Positions 9,584 to 18,824 of a stretch of DNA of 64,000 nucleotides are shown piece after piece. Within the stretch, counting starts at the first letter, position 1, and each line of letters begins with the position of its first letter. The notes beneath the pieces are model-generated. The model saw nothing but the letters and a program-made list of their open reading frames with translations, searched no databases and was not told where the DNA came from. Made by a program: the position numbers and the translations under genes. The DNA comes from Pseudomonas baltica. GTDB taxonomy: Bacteria > Pseudomonadota > Gammaproteobacteria > Pseudomonadales > Pseudomonadaceae. The stretch spans positions 372,001 through 436,000 of the forward strand of contig NZ_JACMYH010000003.1 of the NCBI RefSeq assembly GCF_014235765.1. Reading direction: 5' to 3'.

Positions 9584-10747
9584 ATGACCGTGTTGAAGAT
9601 GACCGACCTCGACCTGCAAGGTAAGCGCGTACTGATTCGCGAAGACCTCAACGTACCCGTCAAGGATGGCAAGGTAACCAGCGACGCGCGCATCCTCGCC
9701 TCGTTGCCCACCATCAAGCTGGCCCTGGAGAAGGGCGCGGCGGTGATGGTCTGCTCGCACCTGGGCCGGCCCACCGAAGGCGAATTCTCTGCCGAGAACA
9801 GCCTCAAGCCGGTGGCCGAGTACCTGAGCAAGGCCTTGGGCCGCGACGTGCCGCTGGTCGCCGACTACCTGGACGGCGTCCAGGTCGAGGCGGGTGATGT
9901 GGTGCTGTTCGAGAACGTGCGCTTCAACAAGGGCGAGAAAAAGAACGCCGACGAGCTGGCACAACGCTACGCGGCACTGTGCGACGTGTTCGTGATGGAC
10001 GCATTCGGCACTGCGCACCGCGCCGAAGGCTCCACCCACGGCGTGGCCAAGTTCGCCAAGGTGGCCGCTGCCGGCCCGCTGCTGTCCGCGGAGCTTGAAG
10101 CGCTGGGCAAGGCGCTGGGCGCCCCGGCCAAGCCGATGGCCGCCATCGTTGCCGGCTCCAAGGTCTCGACCAAGCTGGACGTGCTCAATAGCCTCAGCGG
10201 CATCTGCGACCAGCTGATCGTGGGCGGTGGCATTGCCAACACCTTCCTGGCCGCAGCCGGGCACAAGGTTGGCAAGTCGCTGTACGAGCCTGACCTGCTC
10301 GACACGGCGCGCGCCATCGCGGCCAAAGTCAGCGTGCCGTTGCCGGTCGACGTGGTGGTGGCCAAGGAGTTCGCCGAAAGCGCCGAAGCCACGGTCAAGC
10401 TCATTGCCGACGTAGCCGATGACGACATGATCCTCGACATCGGTCCACAGACCGCCGAGCACTTCGCCGAGCTGCTCAAGTCGTCCAAGACCATTCTGTG
10501 GAACGGCCCGGTCGGTGTGTTCGAGTTCGATCAGTTCAGCAACGGCACCCAGGTATTGGCCAAAGCGATCGCGCAGAGCCCGGCCTTTTCCATCGCCGGT
10601 GGCGGCGATACCCTGGCGGCCATCGACAAGTACGGCGTCGCTGGCGACATCTCCTACATCTCGACTGGCGGCGGTGCGTTCCTCGAGTTCGTCGAGGGCA
10701 AGGTGCTGCCGGCCGTGGAAATGCTGGAACAGCGGGCCAAGGCCTGA
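9584..10747 (+). CDS. pgk: Phosphoglycerate kinase
   Basis: Cytosolic glycolytic/gluconeogenic enzyme interconverting 1,3-bisphosphoglycerate + ADP and 3-phosphoglycerate + ATP. 387 residues, typical bacterial length. The N-terminal [19 protein letters not shown], the CSHLGRP motif, the hinge region [12 protein letters not shown] and the nucleotide-binding [13 protein letters not shown] are intact. The start at 9584 is backed by AAAGGA nine bases upstream and lies 14 bases after the epd stop, so the two are cotranscribed. Followed by a small lipoprotein gene. Confidence 0.97.
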   Translation: MTVLKMTDLDLQGKRVLIREDLNVPVKDGKVTSDARILASLPTIKLALEKGAAVMVCSHLGRPTEGEFSAENSLKPVAEYLSKALGRDVPLVADYLDGVQVEAGDVVLFENVRFNKGEKKNADELAQRYAALCDVFVMDAFGTAHRAEGSTHGVAKFAKVAAAGPLLSAELEALGKALGAPAKPMAAIVAGSKVSTKLDVLNSLSGICDQLIVGGGIANTFLAAAGHKVGKSLYEPDLLDTARAIAAKVSVPLPVDVVVAKEFAESAEATVKLIADVADDDMILDIGPQTAEHFAELLKSSKTILWNGPVGVFEFDQFSNGTQVLAKAIAQSPAFSIAGGGDTLAAIDKYGVAGDISYISTGGGAFLEFVEGKVLPAVEMLEQRAKA

Positions 10748-10774
10748 CGTCCTTTGAGGCTCGAGGAGAAACGG

Positions 10775-10996
10775 ATGCTCAAGGCACCCACCCTGGCGTT
10801 GCTGATCGGCCTGCTGGCCGGCTGTTCCGGTGCGCCGGCAACATCGGTCGACGACGGTCCGGCGGCGATCCGTGGCGGCTGTTCGCAGTCGCAGTGGCAG
10901 GCCGAAAGCATCCCGGTGGTCGGCAAGCGCATGGGGCCTGAGGCTCTGGAGCGCTACGAGCCGGAACAGCAGGCGCAGGCACCGGGTTGTCCGTGA
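10775..10996 (+). CDS. Small putative lipoprotein
   Basis: 73-residue protein with a lipoprotein signal: MLKAPTLALLIGLLAGC, lipobox LAGC, with the acylated Cys at residue 17. The mature part has two more Cys (GGC near residue 35 and the C-terminal PGCP), which could form a disulfide. The motif SIPVVGKRMGPEAL resembles short peptidase-inhibitor-like pseudomonad proteins (I78-like spacing), but that match is weak. It starts 27 bases after the pgk stop with GGAGAAACGG before the ATG, so it is likely part of the glycolytic operon. Function unknown. Confidence 0.65.
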   Translation: MLKAPTLALLIGLLAGCSGAPATSVDDGPAAIRGGCSQSQWQAESIPVVGKRMGPEALERYEPEQQAQAPGCP

Positions 10997-11099
10997 GGGC
11001 AACCAATGGCGCTTGCCAGGGGTCTTCTGTGGTGAGTCTCACGATTATCACTGCCTTTGGCACCAAGATTATCTGTGCCTCCGGCACAAGGAGTTCACC

Positions 11100-11312
11100 A
11101 TGAAGATCGGTTCCGCGACATTCGGTTTGGCCACCCTGCTGGCAGCGGCGCTGTCCAGCGGTTGCATGAGTTCAGGCGCCGGCAGCGCCTGTGAAGTGTT
11201 CAGCCCGGTGTCTGTGGTGACGCCCACGACTCAGGACGATCAACGGGTGCAGACCAACGCCACTGGTGCGCCGGCCGGTGCCCGGAACACGGCACAGGAT
11301 TGCGGCGCGTGA
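11100..11312 (+). CDS. Small putative lipoprotein
   Basis: 70-residue protein starting at an ATG with AAGGAG six bases upstream. The signal segment MKIGSATFGLATLLAAALSS is followed by GC, giving the lipobox LSSGC (acylated Cys about residue 22). The remainder has a Thr/Ala-rich region and two Cys (residues about 32 and 68). No known domain is recognised. It lies between another small lipoprotein and an MliC-type lipoprotein, all reading with pgk and fba. Probably anchored to the outer membrane facing the periplasm; role unknown. Confidence 0.55.
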   Translation: MKIGSATFGLATLLAAALSSGCMSSGAGSACEVFSPVSVVTPTTQDDQRVQTNATGAPAGARNTAQDCGA

Positions 11313-11334
11313 GCCAGTGCTCAGAGGTATATGA

Positions 11335-11661
11335 ATGAAAGGCGGTTTGGCGATAATGGCAATGGCGCTGCTTTCTGGCTGCGCCTACCTGGATAGGCCG
11401 ATGCCGGTGTCCCCCGACTGGACACGTTGGCAGTGCGACAGCCAGGTCGAGGTGCAATGGCGGTACAGTGTCGCCGACAAGAGCGCGATGCAGGTGCGCC
11501 TGGCCGGCAGCGACAAGCAGTACGACTTGACGCCCCAGGCCGGGGCCGAGGGCGAGCTGTTCAGCGATGGTGTGCTGGCGTTCCACAAGAAAGGTGACGA
11601 AGGCCTGGTGTACTGGGTCGCCACCGACGATTTGATTGGCCGGGGCTGCAAGGCTCCGTGA
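11335..11661 (+). CDS. MliC-family lysozyme inhibitor lipoprotein
   Basis: 108-residue lipoprotein: MKGGLAIMAMALLSGC with acylated Cys at residue 16. The mature part has the MliC/PliC pattern, including WQCDSQVEVQWRY, a central QYDLTPQAGAEGELFSDG and the closing Cys in IGRGC that would pair with the first mature Cys. Family members sit in the outer membrane and block c-type lysozymes, protecting peptidoglycan. It is 22 bases after the preceding lipoprotein and about 100 bases before fba. The family call is good; inhibition itself is inferred. It is shorter than MliC of enterics and lacks any second domain. Confidence 0.7.
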   Translation: MKGGLAIMAMALLSGCAYLDRPMPVSPDWTRWQCDSQVEVQWRYSVADKSAMQVRLAGSDKQYDLTPQAGAEGELFSDGVLAFHKKGDEGLVYWVATDDLIGRGCKAP

Positions 11662-11767
11662 CGGCTGGGCCCATTGCGCCAGCCCGATGATAGGCATTAC
11701 TTCAAGAGCGGCCGCCGATGCGGCGAGCTGCAACGATCAACGACCCTGAACCGGGAGACACAAAACA

Positions 11768-12832
11768 ATGGCACTTATCAGCATGCGTCAGATGCTGGAC
11801 CACGCCGCCGAATTCGGCTACGGCGTTCCAGCTTTCAACGTCAACAACCTCGAGCAGATGCGCGCCATCATGGAAGCGGCCGACAAGACCGACTCCCCGG
11901 TCATCGTCCAGGCTTCGGCCGGCGCCCGCAAATACGCCGGTGCGCCGTTCCTGCGCCACTTGATCCTGGCGGCGATCGAAGAATTCCCGCACATCCCGGT
12001 GTGCATGCACCAGGACCACGGCACCAGCCCCGACATCTGCCAGCGTTCGATCCAGCTGGGCTTCAGCTCGGTGATGATGGACGGCTCGCTGGGCGTCGAC
12101 GGCAAGACCCCTACCGACTACGACTACAACGTGCGCGTGACTTCGCAGACCGTTTCCTTCGCCCACGCCTGCGGTGTGTCGGTAGAGGGCGAGCTGGGCT
12201 GCCTGGGTTCGCTGGAAACCGGTCAGGCCGGTGAAGAAGACGGCGTGGGCGCCGAAGGCATCCTGGATCACAGCCAGATGCTCACCGACCCGGAAGAGGC
12301 GGCCGATTTCGTCGCCAAGACCCAGGTCGACGCCCTGGCCATCGCCATCGGCACCAGCCACGGCGCCTACAAGTTCACCAAGCCGCCTACCGGCGACATC
12401 CTGGCGATCGACCGCATCAAGGCGATCCATGCGCGCATTCCCAATACTCACCTGGTGATGCACGGCTCCTCGTCGGTGCCGCAGGAGTGGCTGGCGATCA
12501 TCAACGAGTACGGCGGCGCTATCAAGGAAACCTACGGCGTGCCGGTCGAGGAAATCGTCGAAGGTATCAAGTACGGCGTGCGCAAGGTCAACATCGACAC
12601 TGACCTGCGCCTGGCCTCCACCGGTGCGATCCGCCGCTTCATGGCGCAGAACCCGGCCGAGTTCGACCCGCGCAAGTATTTCGCCGAAACCGTGAAAGCC
12701 ATGCGTGACGTGTGCATCGCCCGCTACGAAGCGTTCGGCACCGCCGGCAACGCCTCGAAGATCAAGCCGATCTCCCTGGAAGGCATGTTCCAGCGCTACG
12801 CCAGCGGCGAGTTGAACGCCAAGGTCAACTAA
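11768..12832 (+). CDS. fba: Class II fructose-bisphosphate aldolase (Calvin-type)
   Basis: Zinc-dependent cleavage/condensation of fructose 1,6-bisphosphate with dihydroxyacetone phosphate and glyceraldehyde 3-phosphate. 354 residues. The sequence shows the metal-site segment [12 protein letters not shown], the motif [13 protein letters not shown], the later [10 protein letters not shown] and [10 protein letters not shown], and the phosphate-binding [11 protein letters not shown]. These place it in the class II Calvin-cycle subtype usual for Pseudomonas. A GGGAGA ribosome site precedes the ATG, and a terminator follows 17 bases after the stop. It ends the tkt-epd-pgk-fba cluster, a gluconeogenic block in organisms that use the Entner-Doudoroff route. 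Confidence 0.97.
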   Translation: MALISMRQMLDHAAEFGYGVPAFNVNNLEQMRAIMEAADKTDSPVIVQASAGARKYAGAPFLRHLILAAIEEFPHIPVCMHQDHGTSPDICQRSIQLGFSSVMMDGSLGVDGKTPTDYDYNVRVTSQTVSFAHACGVSVEGELGCLGSLETGQAGEEDGVGAEGILDHSQMLTDPEEAADFVAKTQVDALAIAIGTSHGAYKFTKPPTGDILAIDRIKAIHARIPNTHLVMHGSSSVPQEWLAIINEYGGAIKETYGVPVEEIVEGIKYGVRKVNIDTDLRLASTGAIRRFMAQNPAEFDPRKYFAETVKAMRDVCIARYEAFGTAGNASKIKPISLEGMFQRYASGELNAKVN

Positions 12833-12849
12833 GCCTTACCGCTGTCGAA

Positions 12850-12877
12850 AAACCCGCCTGTTGGCGGGTTTTTTCGT
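12850..12877 (+). terminator. Rho-independent terminator of fba
   Basis: AAAAACCCGCC, loop TGTT, GGCGGGTTTTTT: a six-to-seven base GC stem followed by a T-run, 17 bases beyond the fba stop codon. Confidence 0.9.
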
Positions 12878-12973
12878 TCTGGCGGGGTGTTCTGGGCAGG
12901 GTACTGCCTTTTGAGCAGGGCGCGCCGTCCATCGGCGAGTGCTCATTCGTGACGCAAACCGTGGGAAATTGTC

Positions 12974-13003
12974 CTACAGCTTTGTGCCGAGCCCGTCTAA
13001 AGT
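12974..13003 (+). promoter_or_regulatory. Candidate RpoS-type promoter of cfcR
   Basis: CTAAAGT at 12997-13003 resembles the RpoS -10 element of Pseudomonas (5 of 7 bases), 56 bases upstream of the cfcR start. The -35 region (about 12974) is poor, as is usual for such promoters. P. putida cfcR is known to be RpoS-dependent; the assignment of this exact site is inference. Confidence 0.3.
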
Positions 13004-13058
13004 AACGCAAGAAGTTTCCGGGCGAATCCGGATTCAGCACGTCTGAACGAGTATTAGC

Positions 13059-15188
13059 ATGGAATGCGCCCCTGATCCGTCCGTTGACGGTGGTTCCACG
13101 TTGTTGGTGGTCGACGATTATCCGGAAAACCTGCTGAGCATGAGAGCCCTGCTCGAGCGCCAGGACTGGCAGGTGGTGACCGCAGCTTCCGGTGTCGAAG
13201 CGCTGGGCAAACTGCTCGAGCATGAGGTCGATCTGGTGCTGCTCGACGTGCAGATGCCGGGTATGGACGGTTTCGAAGTGGCTCGTCTGATGCGCGGCAG
13301 CCAGCGCACGCGCTTGACCCCGATCATCTTCCTGACTGCCAACGAGCAGTCGCAGGCTTCCGTGCTCAAGGGCTACGCCACAGGGGCGGTGGACTATCTG
13401 TTCAAACCGTTCGATCCGCAGATCCTGCGGCCCAAGGTCCAGGCGCTGCTCGAACAGCAGCGCAACCGGCGTGACCTGCAGCGTTTGAGCCGTGACCTGG
13501 AAGCGGCCCGCGCCTTCAATGCCTCGGTGCTGGAAAATGCCGGTGAGGGCATTCTGGTGGTCAACGAGCACGGTCTGATCACCTTCGCCAATCCGGCCAT
13601 CTCGCGCCTGCTGGGCGCCACGATCGAGCAACTGCAGCGCGGCGTGCTGGCGGATTACCTGCACAAGCCGCAGATTCCCGAATGGTCCGAGTCCGACTTC
13701 TACCGCGCCTACAGCACGCGCAATACCTACCGGGTGCATGATGCGCTGCTGCGCACGGCCAACGGCCAGCAGTTGCCGGTGGCTCTGTCGTGCGCGCCGT
13801 TGCCCGGCGAGCAGCGCGCCATGGTGGTGACGATCCTCGACATGTCGGTGGTGCGCAGCCTGCACCAGCAGTTGGAATACCAGGCGGTGACCGACCCGCT
13901 GACCGGGCTGCTCAACCGCCGCGGTTTCTATCAGGCCGTGGAGAGCGCGCTGGTGCGCAACGAGCGTGCGGAAAAGGCTCAGGCGCTGCTGTATCTGGAT
14001 CTGGACGGCTTCAAGCGTATCAACGACAGCCATGGTCACGACGCTGGGGACAGGGCCCTGCGCTGGGTGGCCGAACAGCTCAAAGCGGTGCTGCGGCCCT
14101 TCGACGTGGTGGCGCGCATGGGTGGCGACGAATTCACTGCGCTGCTGGACAACCTCGACTACCCCGAGCAGGCCGCCAAGGTGGCCGAAAAGCTCATGGA
14201 ACGCATCGCCATCGAGCAGACCGTGGATGGCGTGGACATCAGCCTGGGCGTCAGCATCGGCATTGCCACCTACCCCGAATGTGGCACCAATCTGGACAGC
14301 CTGCTGCGCGCTGCCGATATCGCCATGTATGCCGCCAAGCAGGCCGGTCGCCAGCAATACCGCTATTACGATCAGGATTTGAACGGTCGCGCGCGCTCGC
14401 GTCTGCTGCTGGAAACCAGTGTCGGTGAAGCCATCGAGAACCGTGATTTCAGTTTGGTCTACCAGCCCCAGGTGTCCCTGCTCGATGGGCGTCTGCGCGG
14501 TTTCGAGGCGCTGTTGCGCTGGTGTCATCCCAGCGTCGGCGACGTACAGCCGGGGCTGTTCATTCCCTTGCTCGAACAGGCGCGACTGATCAGTCGCCTG
14601 GCGAGCTGGATCTACACCGAAGGCGCCGCCCAGCGCCGCGCCTGGTCCAGCCGTTTTCCCGCCGAACTGGTGCTCAGCATCAGCCTGAGCAATGCCCAGT
14701 TCGCCATGCCCAACCTGGTGGCCGAACTGCAACGCGCGATTGCCTTGCATGGGTTGCGCCCGCGTCAGCTCGAGGTGGAGGTAGTGGAGTGCTCGCTGAT
14801 GCACAACCTGCCCCAGGCAACAGCGCAGTTGCAGCAGCTGCGCAACCTCGGTGTGCGTATCGCCCTGGATGATTTCGGTACCGGCCCGTGCTCGCTGAAA
14901 CTGCTGCGCGACTTGCCCATCGACACGCTCAAGCTGGACCGTCACCTGATCGCTCGACTGCCCGACTCCAAGCCCGATGGCGTGTTCGCGCGCAGTGTTA
15001 TCCAGGCCTGCAACGCGTTCGACATCACGGTGATCGCCGAGGGGGTGGAAACCGCCGAGCAATGTCAGTGGCTGCGCGCCGCCGGTTGCGAGTGGATCCA
15101 GGGCTTCGTGATCGCCCGGCCATTGACGGCGCAGGCCGCCAGCGACTTTCCGCTGGTCAGCGCGGGCGTGCAGCCGGCAGCGGTGTGA
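13059..15188 (+). CDS. cfcR: Response regulator with PAS, GGDEF and EAL domains (CfcR)
   Basis: 709 residues: receiver domain (1-130; phosphoacceptor D63, T93, K116), PAS-like segment (150-270), GGDEF (275-440) and EAL (445-700). The GGDEF motif at 355-359 is intact, with an inhibitory RPFD site five residues before it. The architecture and the position beside fba match CfcR (PP_4959) of P. putida. That is the response regulator that makes most c-di-GMP in stationary phase, depends on RpoS and promotes biofilm. The EAL signature is at 483-485 and most catalytic residues are present (E577, DD 604-605, K625, E661, Q681). However, the conserved Asn metal ligand is Ser (S542), and the loop DFGTGYSS reads DFGTGPCS. 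Net diguanylate cyclase activity is therefore likely. Confidence 0.9.
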   Translation: MECAPDPSVDGGSTLLVVDDYPENLLSMRALLERQDWQVVTAASGVEALGKLLEHEVDLVLLDVQMPGMDGFEVARLMRGSQRTRLTPIIFLTANEQSQASVLKGYATGAVDYLFKPFDPQILRPKVQALLEQQRNRRDLQRLSRDLEAARAFNASVLENAGEGILVVNEHGLITFANPAISRLLGATIEQLQRGVLADYLHKPQIPEWSESDFYRAYSTRNTYRVHDALLRTANGQQLPVALSCAPLPGEQRAMVVTILDMSVVRSLHQQLEYQAVTDPLTGLLNRRGFYQAVESALVRNERAEKAQALLYLDLDGFKRINDSHGHDAGDRALRWVAEQLKAVLRPFDVVARMGGDEFTALLDNLDYPEQAAKVAEKLMERIAIEQTVDGVDISLGVSIGIATYPECGTNLDSLLRAADIAMYAAKQAGRQQYRYYDQDLNGRARSRLLLETSVGEAIENRDFSLVYQPQVSLLDGRLRGFEALLRWCHPSVGDVQPGLFIPLLEQARLISRLASWIYTEGAAQRRAWSSRFPAELVLSISLSNAQFAMPNLVAELQRAIALHGLRPRQLEVEVVECSLMHNLPQATAQLQQLRNLGVRIALDDFGTGPCSLKLLRDLPIDTLKLDRHLIARLPDSKPDGVFARSVIQACNAFDITVIAEGVETAEQCQWLRAAGCEWIQGFVIARPLTAQAASDFPLVSAGVQPAAV

Positions 15189-15244
15189 CGCCAGCGCCGC
15201 GCAGGCGTTACACTGGACACCTTTCTCAAGTCGAAACAGGCACC

Positions 15245-15745
15245 ATGACCGCGCTGAAGTACCTGCAAGCCTACCCACCCGCACTGCAGGAGCAGGTCCG
15301 GCAACTGATCGCGCGCGGACAGCTGGCGGACTACCTGAGCCAGCGCTATCCGGATCGCCACGCCGTGCAGAGCGACAAGGCGCTGTACAACTATGCCATG
15401 GCCCTGAAGCAGGAGTACCTGCGCAACGCGCCGGCCATCGACAAGGTGCTGTTCGACAACCGCCTGGACCTGACGCATCGCGCACTGGGCCTGCACACCG
15501 CGGTTTCGCGGGTTCAGGGCGGCAAGCTCAAGGCCAAGAAGGAAATCCGCATCGCTTCGCTGTTCAAGGACGCGGCGCCGCAGTTTCTGCAGATGATCGT
15601 GGTGCATGAGCTGGCGCATTTCCGCGAGAGCGACCACAACAAGGCGTTCTACCAGCTGTGCGAACACATGCTGCCCGGTTATCAACAGTTGGAATTCGAC
15701 CTGCGTGTCTACCTGACCTACCGTGATCTGCCCCCGCCGCCGTGA
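15245..15745 (+). CDS. YgjP-type (M48-like) metallopeptidase domain protein
   Basis: 166-residue soluble protein with the zinc motif VVHELAHFRESDHNKAFY (HExxH at about residues 121-125; the downstream HNKAF supplies the third ligand in the YgjP/WLM-like family). The N-terminal 80 residues are charged and helical. The start at 15245 follows an AGGCACC region; no better site exists. The family is related to SprT and M48 proteins but has no established substrate in Pseudomonas. It lies 56 bases after cfcR and 11 bases before a small winged-helix gene in the same direction, probably an operon with the latter. Confidence 0.75.
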   Translation: MTALKYLQAYPPALQEQVRQLIARGQLADYLSQRYPDRHAVQSDKALYNYAMALKQEYLRNAPAIDKVLFDNRLDLTHRALGLHTAVSRVQGGKLKAKKEIRIASLFKDAAPQFLQMIVVHELAHFRESDHNKAFYQLCEHMLPGYQQLEFDLRVYLTYRDLPPPP

Positions 15746-15756
15746 AGGATATTCCC

Positions 15757-16053
15757 ATGCAAGTCAGCAAGACCCGCAGCAGTTTCTATCGCCGGCTCTA
15801 CGTGGCCTGGCTGATCGACAGTGGCCAGGCGGCCACTGTGCCGGCCCTCATCGAGGCTACCGGGATGCCCCGGCGCACGGCCCAGGACACCATTGCGGCG
15901 CTGGCCGACCTGGACATCGCCTGCGAATTCGAGCAGCAGGATGGCGAGCGCAACCACATCGGTCGCTACGTGATCAGGCAGTGGGGGGCGATCGACCGTG
16001 AATGGATCGGCCAGAACCTGGGGCAGATCCGTCAGGTACTCGGTTACCCCTGA
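15757..16053 (+). CDS. Small winged helix-turn-helix protein
   Basis: 98-residue protein. Residues about 10-65 look like a winged-helix domain: LYVAWLIDSG, then PALIEATGMPRRTAQDTIAAL as helix-turn-helix, then a basic wing around DGERNHIGRYVI. No effector domain follows, so it may be a small DNA-binding regulator. The ATG at 15757 is preferred, with AAGGAT eight bases upstream; a GTG five codons earlier is possible. Its 3' end overlaps the convergent acetyltransferase gene by 10 bases. Target and role unknown. Confidence 0.65.
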   Translation: MQVSKTRSSFYRRLYVAWLIDSGQAATVPALIEATGMPRRTAQDTIAALADLDIACEFEQQDGERNHIGRYVIRQWGAIDREWIGQNLGQIRQVLGYP

Positions 16054-16511
16054 GCCTCGACACGCCGGTACATGGCGATGTGCGCAATGTTGTCCTCCAG
16101 GTATTCCTGGCCGTGGGCAATGAAGCCGTAGCGGCCGTAATAGCCTTGCAGATGAGCCTGGGCCGATAGCTTTATCGGCATTTGCGGCCAGCGCCGCGCG
16201 GCGTGCTCCAGAGCGTTGGCCAGCAGCGCGTGGCCCAGGCCGGTACCGCGCGCAGATGGGGCAGTGATCACTCGGCCAATCACCACGTCACCGCTCTGTG
16301 TGGAAGGGTCGAGCAGGCGCAGGTAGGCCACCAGGCGGCCCTCGCTCCAAGCCAGCAGGTGACAGGTGTCCGCCTGCAGGTCCTGCCCATCAACGTCCTG
16401 ATAGGGGCATTGCTGCTCGACCACGAAGACTTCGCTGCGCAGACGCAGGATTTCGTACAGCTGGTGCACATCCAGCTCGCTGTGGTGCATGCACATCCAT
16501 TCGATGGCCAT
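16044..16511 (-). CDS. GNAT N-acetyltransferase, ElaA family
   Basis: 155 residues. The ElaA-type N-terminal half includes LYEILRLRSEVFVVEQQCPY and DVDGQDLQADTCHLLA. The GNAT acetyl-CoA loop is IGRVITAPSARGTGLGHALL (Q/RxxGxG pattern). The C-terminal QGYYGRYGFIAHGQEYLEDN is typical. The start MAIEW at 16511 has GAGG nine bases upstream; a start five codons earlier is also open. ElaA proteins are small cytosolic acyltransferases with no firm substrate. Convergent overlap with the winged-helix gene; 31 bases downstream of the YccS-type gene and possibly cotranscribed with it. Confidence 0.8.
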   Translation of the reverse strand: MAIEWMCMHHSELDVHQLYEILRLRSEVFVVEQQCPYQDVDGQDLQADTCHLLAWSEGRLVAYLRLLDPSTQSGDVVIGRVITAPSARGTGLGHALLANALEHAARRWPQMPIKLSAQAHLQGYYGRYGFIAHGQEYLEDNIAHIAMYRRVEAQG

Positions 16512-16541
16512 GGTTACCTCGTTCAAGGTTTCGGTTGCCCG

Positions 16542-18734
16542 CTAGCTGGCGGCAGCTGCGGTCGGGCCTTTGATCAAGTGCGCGGCCAGGGTGCGCAGTG
16601 GCCCCAGCTGCCGACAGATCAGCGCCAGTTGGGTCTGCATCAGACGCTGGCCTTCGTCGATCTCCTCGGGCATCTGTTCCAGTTCGTCGGCCAGCGCTTC
16701 CTCGCTGTCGCTCTGCACCTGCACCGGCACACGCGTGGCGAGGCCCGTGGCAATTTCGTCGATGCTGCGCGCCAGGCTTTCGCCGGCCCCCCCGATCAAT
16801 TGTTCGCGCGCTTCGGCCGGCAACTCGGTGCCACGGTGGGCACCCAGCCCGGACAGGTAGCTGAGCAGGGTGTGCGACAGCACCAGGAAGCGGAAGCCGA
16901 CGTCGGCTTCCTTGCGGAAGTGGCCGGGCTCCATGAGCATGTTGGCCAAGGTGGTGGAAAGCGCAGCGTCGGCATTGTGGGCGTTGCGCCGTGCCAGGCG
17001 ATAGGCGAGGTCGTCGCTCTTGCCGTTGGCGTATTGCTGCATGATCTGGCGCAGATAGATGCTGTTGCAGGTCAAGGTGTTGGCCAGCACCTTGTTCAGC
17101 TTGCGACCCTGCCAGTCGGGCAGGAACAGGAACACCGCCAGGCCGGCGATCAGGCTGCCGAGCAGGGTGTCGAACAGCCGTGGCAGGAACAGCCCGTAGC
17201 CGTCGCCCGTCTGGTTGAAGCAGAACAGCACCATCAAGGTGATGGCGGCGGTTGCCAGGGTGTAGCGCGTGGTGCGGTTGACGAAGAACACCAGGCCGGC
17301 GCCGATGGCGAACAGCGACTGCACGATGGGGCTGGGGAACAGGTCGAACAGCGCCCAGCCCACGGTCAGGCCGATGGCGGTGCCGATGATCCGCTGGCCC
17401 AGCTTGCGCCGGGTAGCGCCGTAGCTGGGCTGGCACACGAACAAGGTCGTCAGCATGATCCAGTAGCCCTGGCTGGGGTGGATCAGGTGCACCATGGCGT
17501 AGCAGATCACCAGTGCCAGGGGCAAGCGCAGGGCATGGCGAAACAGCAGCGAGGTGGGTGTGAGGTTCTGCCGGATGCGGCCCCAGAAGTCTTTCAGAGT
17601 GTGCGGCGAGCGGTCCAGCAGGCTGCTGTCGCGGGCATCGGCCAGGCGGTCGGGATTGCCGGCATCGCTGAGCAGGCGGTCGAGGGTGCCGAGGTTGGCC
17701 GCCAGCGCGCGCAGCGACCGCAACAGGCCGCGCCAGGCCGGGTTGCTCTGGATCCGCAGGTGTTCGAGCGAAGCGTGCAGGTCGCTCAAGGCCTCGGCGA
17801 AGCTGTCGTCGTAGATGAACGGCTGGCGCAACTGGATCGACTCGCCCAGCCGCTGGCAGGCCACGCCCTGCTGGCGCAGCAGACGCTGACAGCGAAACAG
17901 CACGTCACTGTGGAAGAAGGCGTCGGCCAATGCGTTGTAGGGGTAGTGCGAGGAACTGGCGCGCTCGTGGATGTCCTGGGCCAGGAAGTACAGCTTCAGG
18001 TAGCGGCTGACCTTGGAGCCGGGACGGCCGTTGCCGACTCGGTGCAGGATGATTTCCTTGGCCGCGTTGAGCGCGGCCACGACCCGACCGTTCTGCTTGG
18101 CGAGCTCCAGGCGGCGGGCTTCCACGTCCAGCTGGCGGATCGGTTCGAACAGGCTCGACTTGAGCTTGAGGTACTGCCCCAGCTCGCTGAACAGCCGCGC
18201 CAGGGCCTGTTGCACCGGCTGGTTGGAAAACAGCACCTGCCACAGCACCGACAGCAGGCCATACCAGGCGGCGCCGGCCACCAGCAGCACCGGCTCGCGC
18301 CACAGGTTGCTGACTTCGCCGCCACGCTGGTCGACGCCGATCATGGTGTAGACCGAGAGGATCAGGGTGGCGTAGGCGATGGCACCGTAGCGCTCGCCGA
18401 GCGCGCCGAGCATGGTCAGGGCGAAGCTGGCCACGGCCAGGGCCGTGACGAAGATGTAGGGGTAGGGGAACAACAGTTCAACGGCGAAAGCGGCGACGGT
18501 GAAGCACGACAGGGTGGCTGCCAGGGCGCGGATGCGGCCTTGCCAGTTGTCGTCGGTTTCGGCCAGGGCGCAGGCGATGATGCCCAGGAACAGTGGCACC
18601 AGCAGACGCATCTCGTTTTCATACCAGCACAGCGCCATGCTGCCGGACAGCGCGATGAACACCCGTACGCTGTAGCTGAATTTGTCCAGCGCCCACAAGC
18701 GGCGCATCGATTGGCGGAACGACCTGGATGCCAT
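16542..18734 (-). CDS. yccS: YccS/YhfK-type FUSC family inner-membrane protein
   Basis: 730 residues. Two sets of about six membrane helices (roughly residues 20-150 and 390-520) are each followed by a large cytosolic, helical domain. This is the layout of the FUSC/YccS family (TIGR01666), relatives of the aromatic-acid exporter subunit AaeB. The N-terminus includes FSYSVRVFIALSGSMALCWY and LLVPLFLGIIACALAETDDN. Substrate unknown; export of small aromatic or toxic acids is the usual guess. The ATG at 18734 is preceded by TCGTTCC with no strong ribosome site; no better start was found. Likely the first gene of a short unit with the ElaA-type gene. Confidence 0.85.
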   Translation of the reverse strand: MASRSFRQSMRRLWALDKFSYSVRVFIALSGSMALCWYENEMRLLVPLFLGIIACALAETDDNWQGRIRALAATLSCFTVAAFAVELLFPYPYIFVTALAVASFALTMLGALGERYGAIAYATLILSVYTMIGVDQRGGEVSNLWREPVLLVAGAAWYGLLSVLWQVLFSNQPVQQALARLFSELGQYLKLKSSLFEPIRQLDVEARRLELAKQNGRVVAALNAAKEIILHRVGNGRPGSKVSRYLKLYFLAQDIHERASSSHYPYNALADAFFHSDVLFRCQRLLRQQGVACQRLGESIQLRQPFIYDDSFAEALSDLHASLEHLRIQSNPAWRGLLRSLRALAANLGTLDRLLSDAGNPDRLADARDSSLLDRSPHTLKDFWGRIRQNLTPTSLLFRHALRLPLALVICYAMVHLIHPSQGYWIMLTTLFVCQPSYGATRRKLGQRIIGTAIGLTVGWALFDLFPSPIVQSLFAIGAGLVFFVNRTTRYTLATAAITLMVLFCFNQTGDGYGLFLPRLFDTLLGSLIAGLAVFLFLPDWQGRKLNKVLANTLTCNSIYLRQIMQQYANGKSDDLAYRLARRNAHNADAALSTTLANMLMEPGHFRKEADVGFRFLVLSHTLLSYLSGLGAHRGTELPAEAREQLIGGAGESLARSIDEIATGLATRVPVQVQSDSEEALADELEQMPEEIDEGQRLMQTQLALICRQLGPLRTLAAHLIKGPTAAAAS

Positions 18735-18824
18735 GAAGAAGGAGTCGACCTGTAGGCGAGGGAACTGATGAACGGCGTCAATCTACCATTGTCGGCGCAC
18801 GCCCGATACTGCGCGGCGGCCTCT

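Noticed and set aside
12825..15485. 886-codon open frame antisense to cfcR
   Set aside because: Shadow of the REC-PAS-GGDEF-EAL gene; no start signals or recognisable domains.
16182..18755. 857-codon open frame antisense to the YccS-type gene
   Set aside because: High GC third-position bias opens the opposite strand; the composition is Gln/Gly/His-rich without domains, while the minus strand encodes a clear membrane protein.
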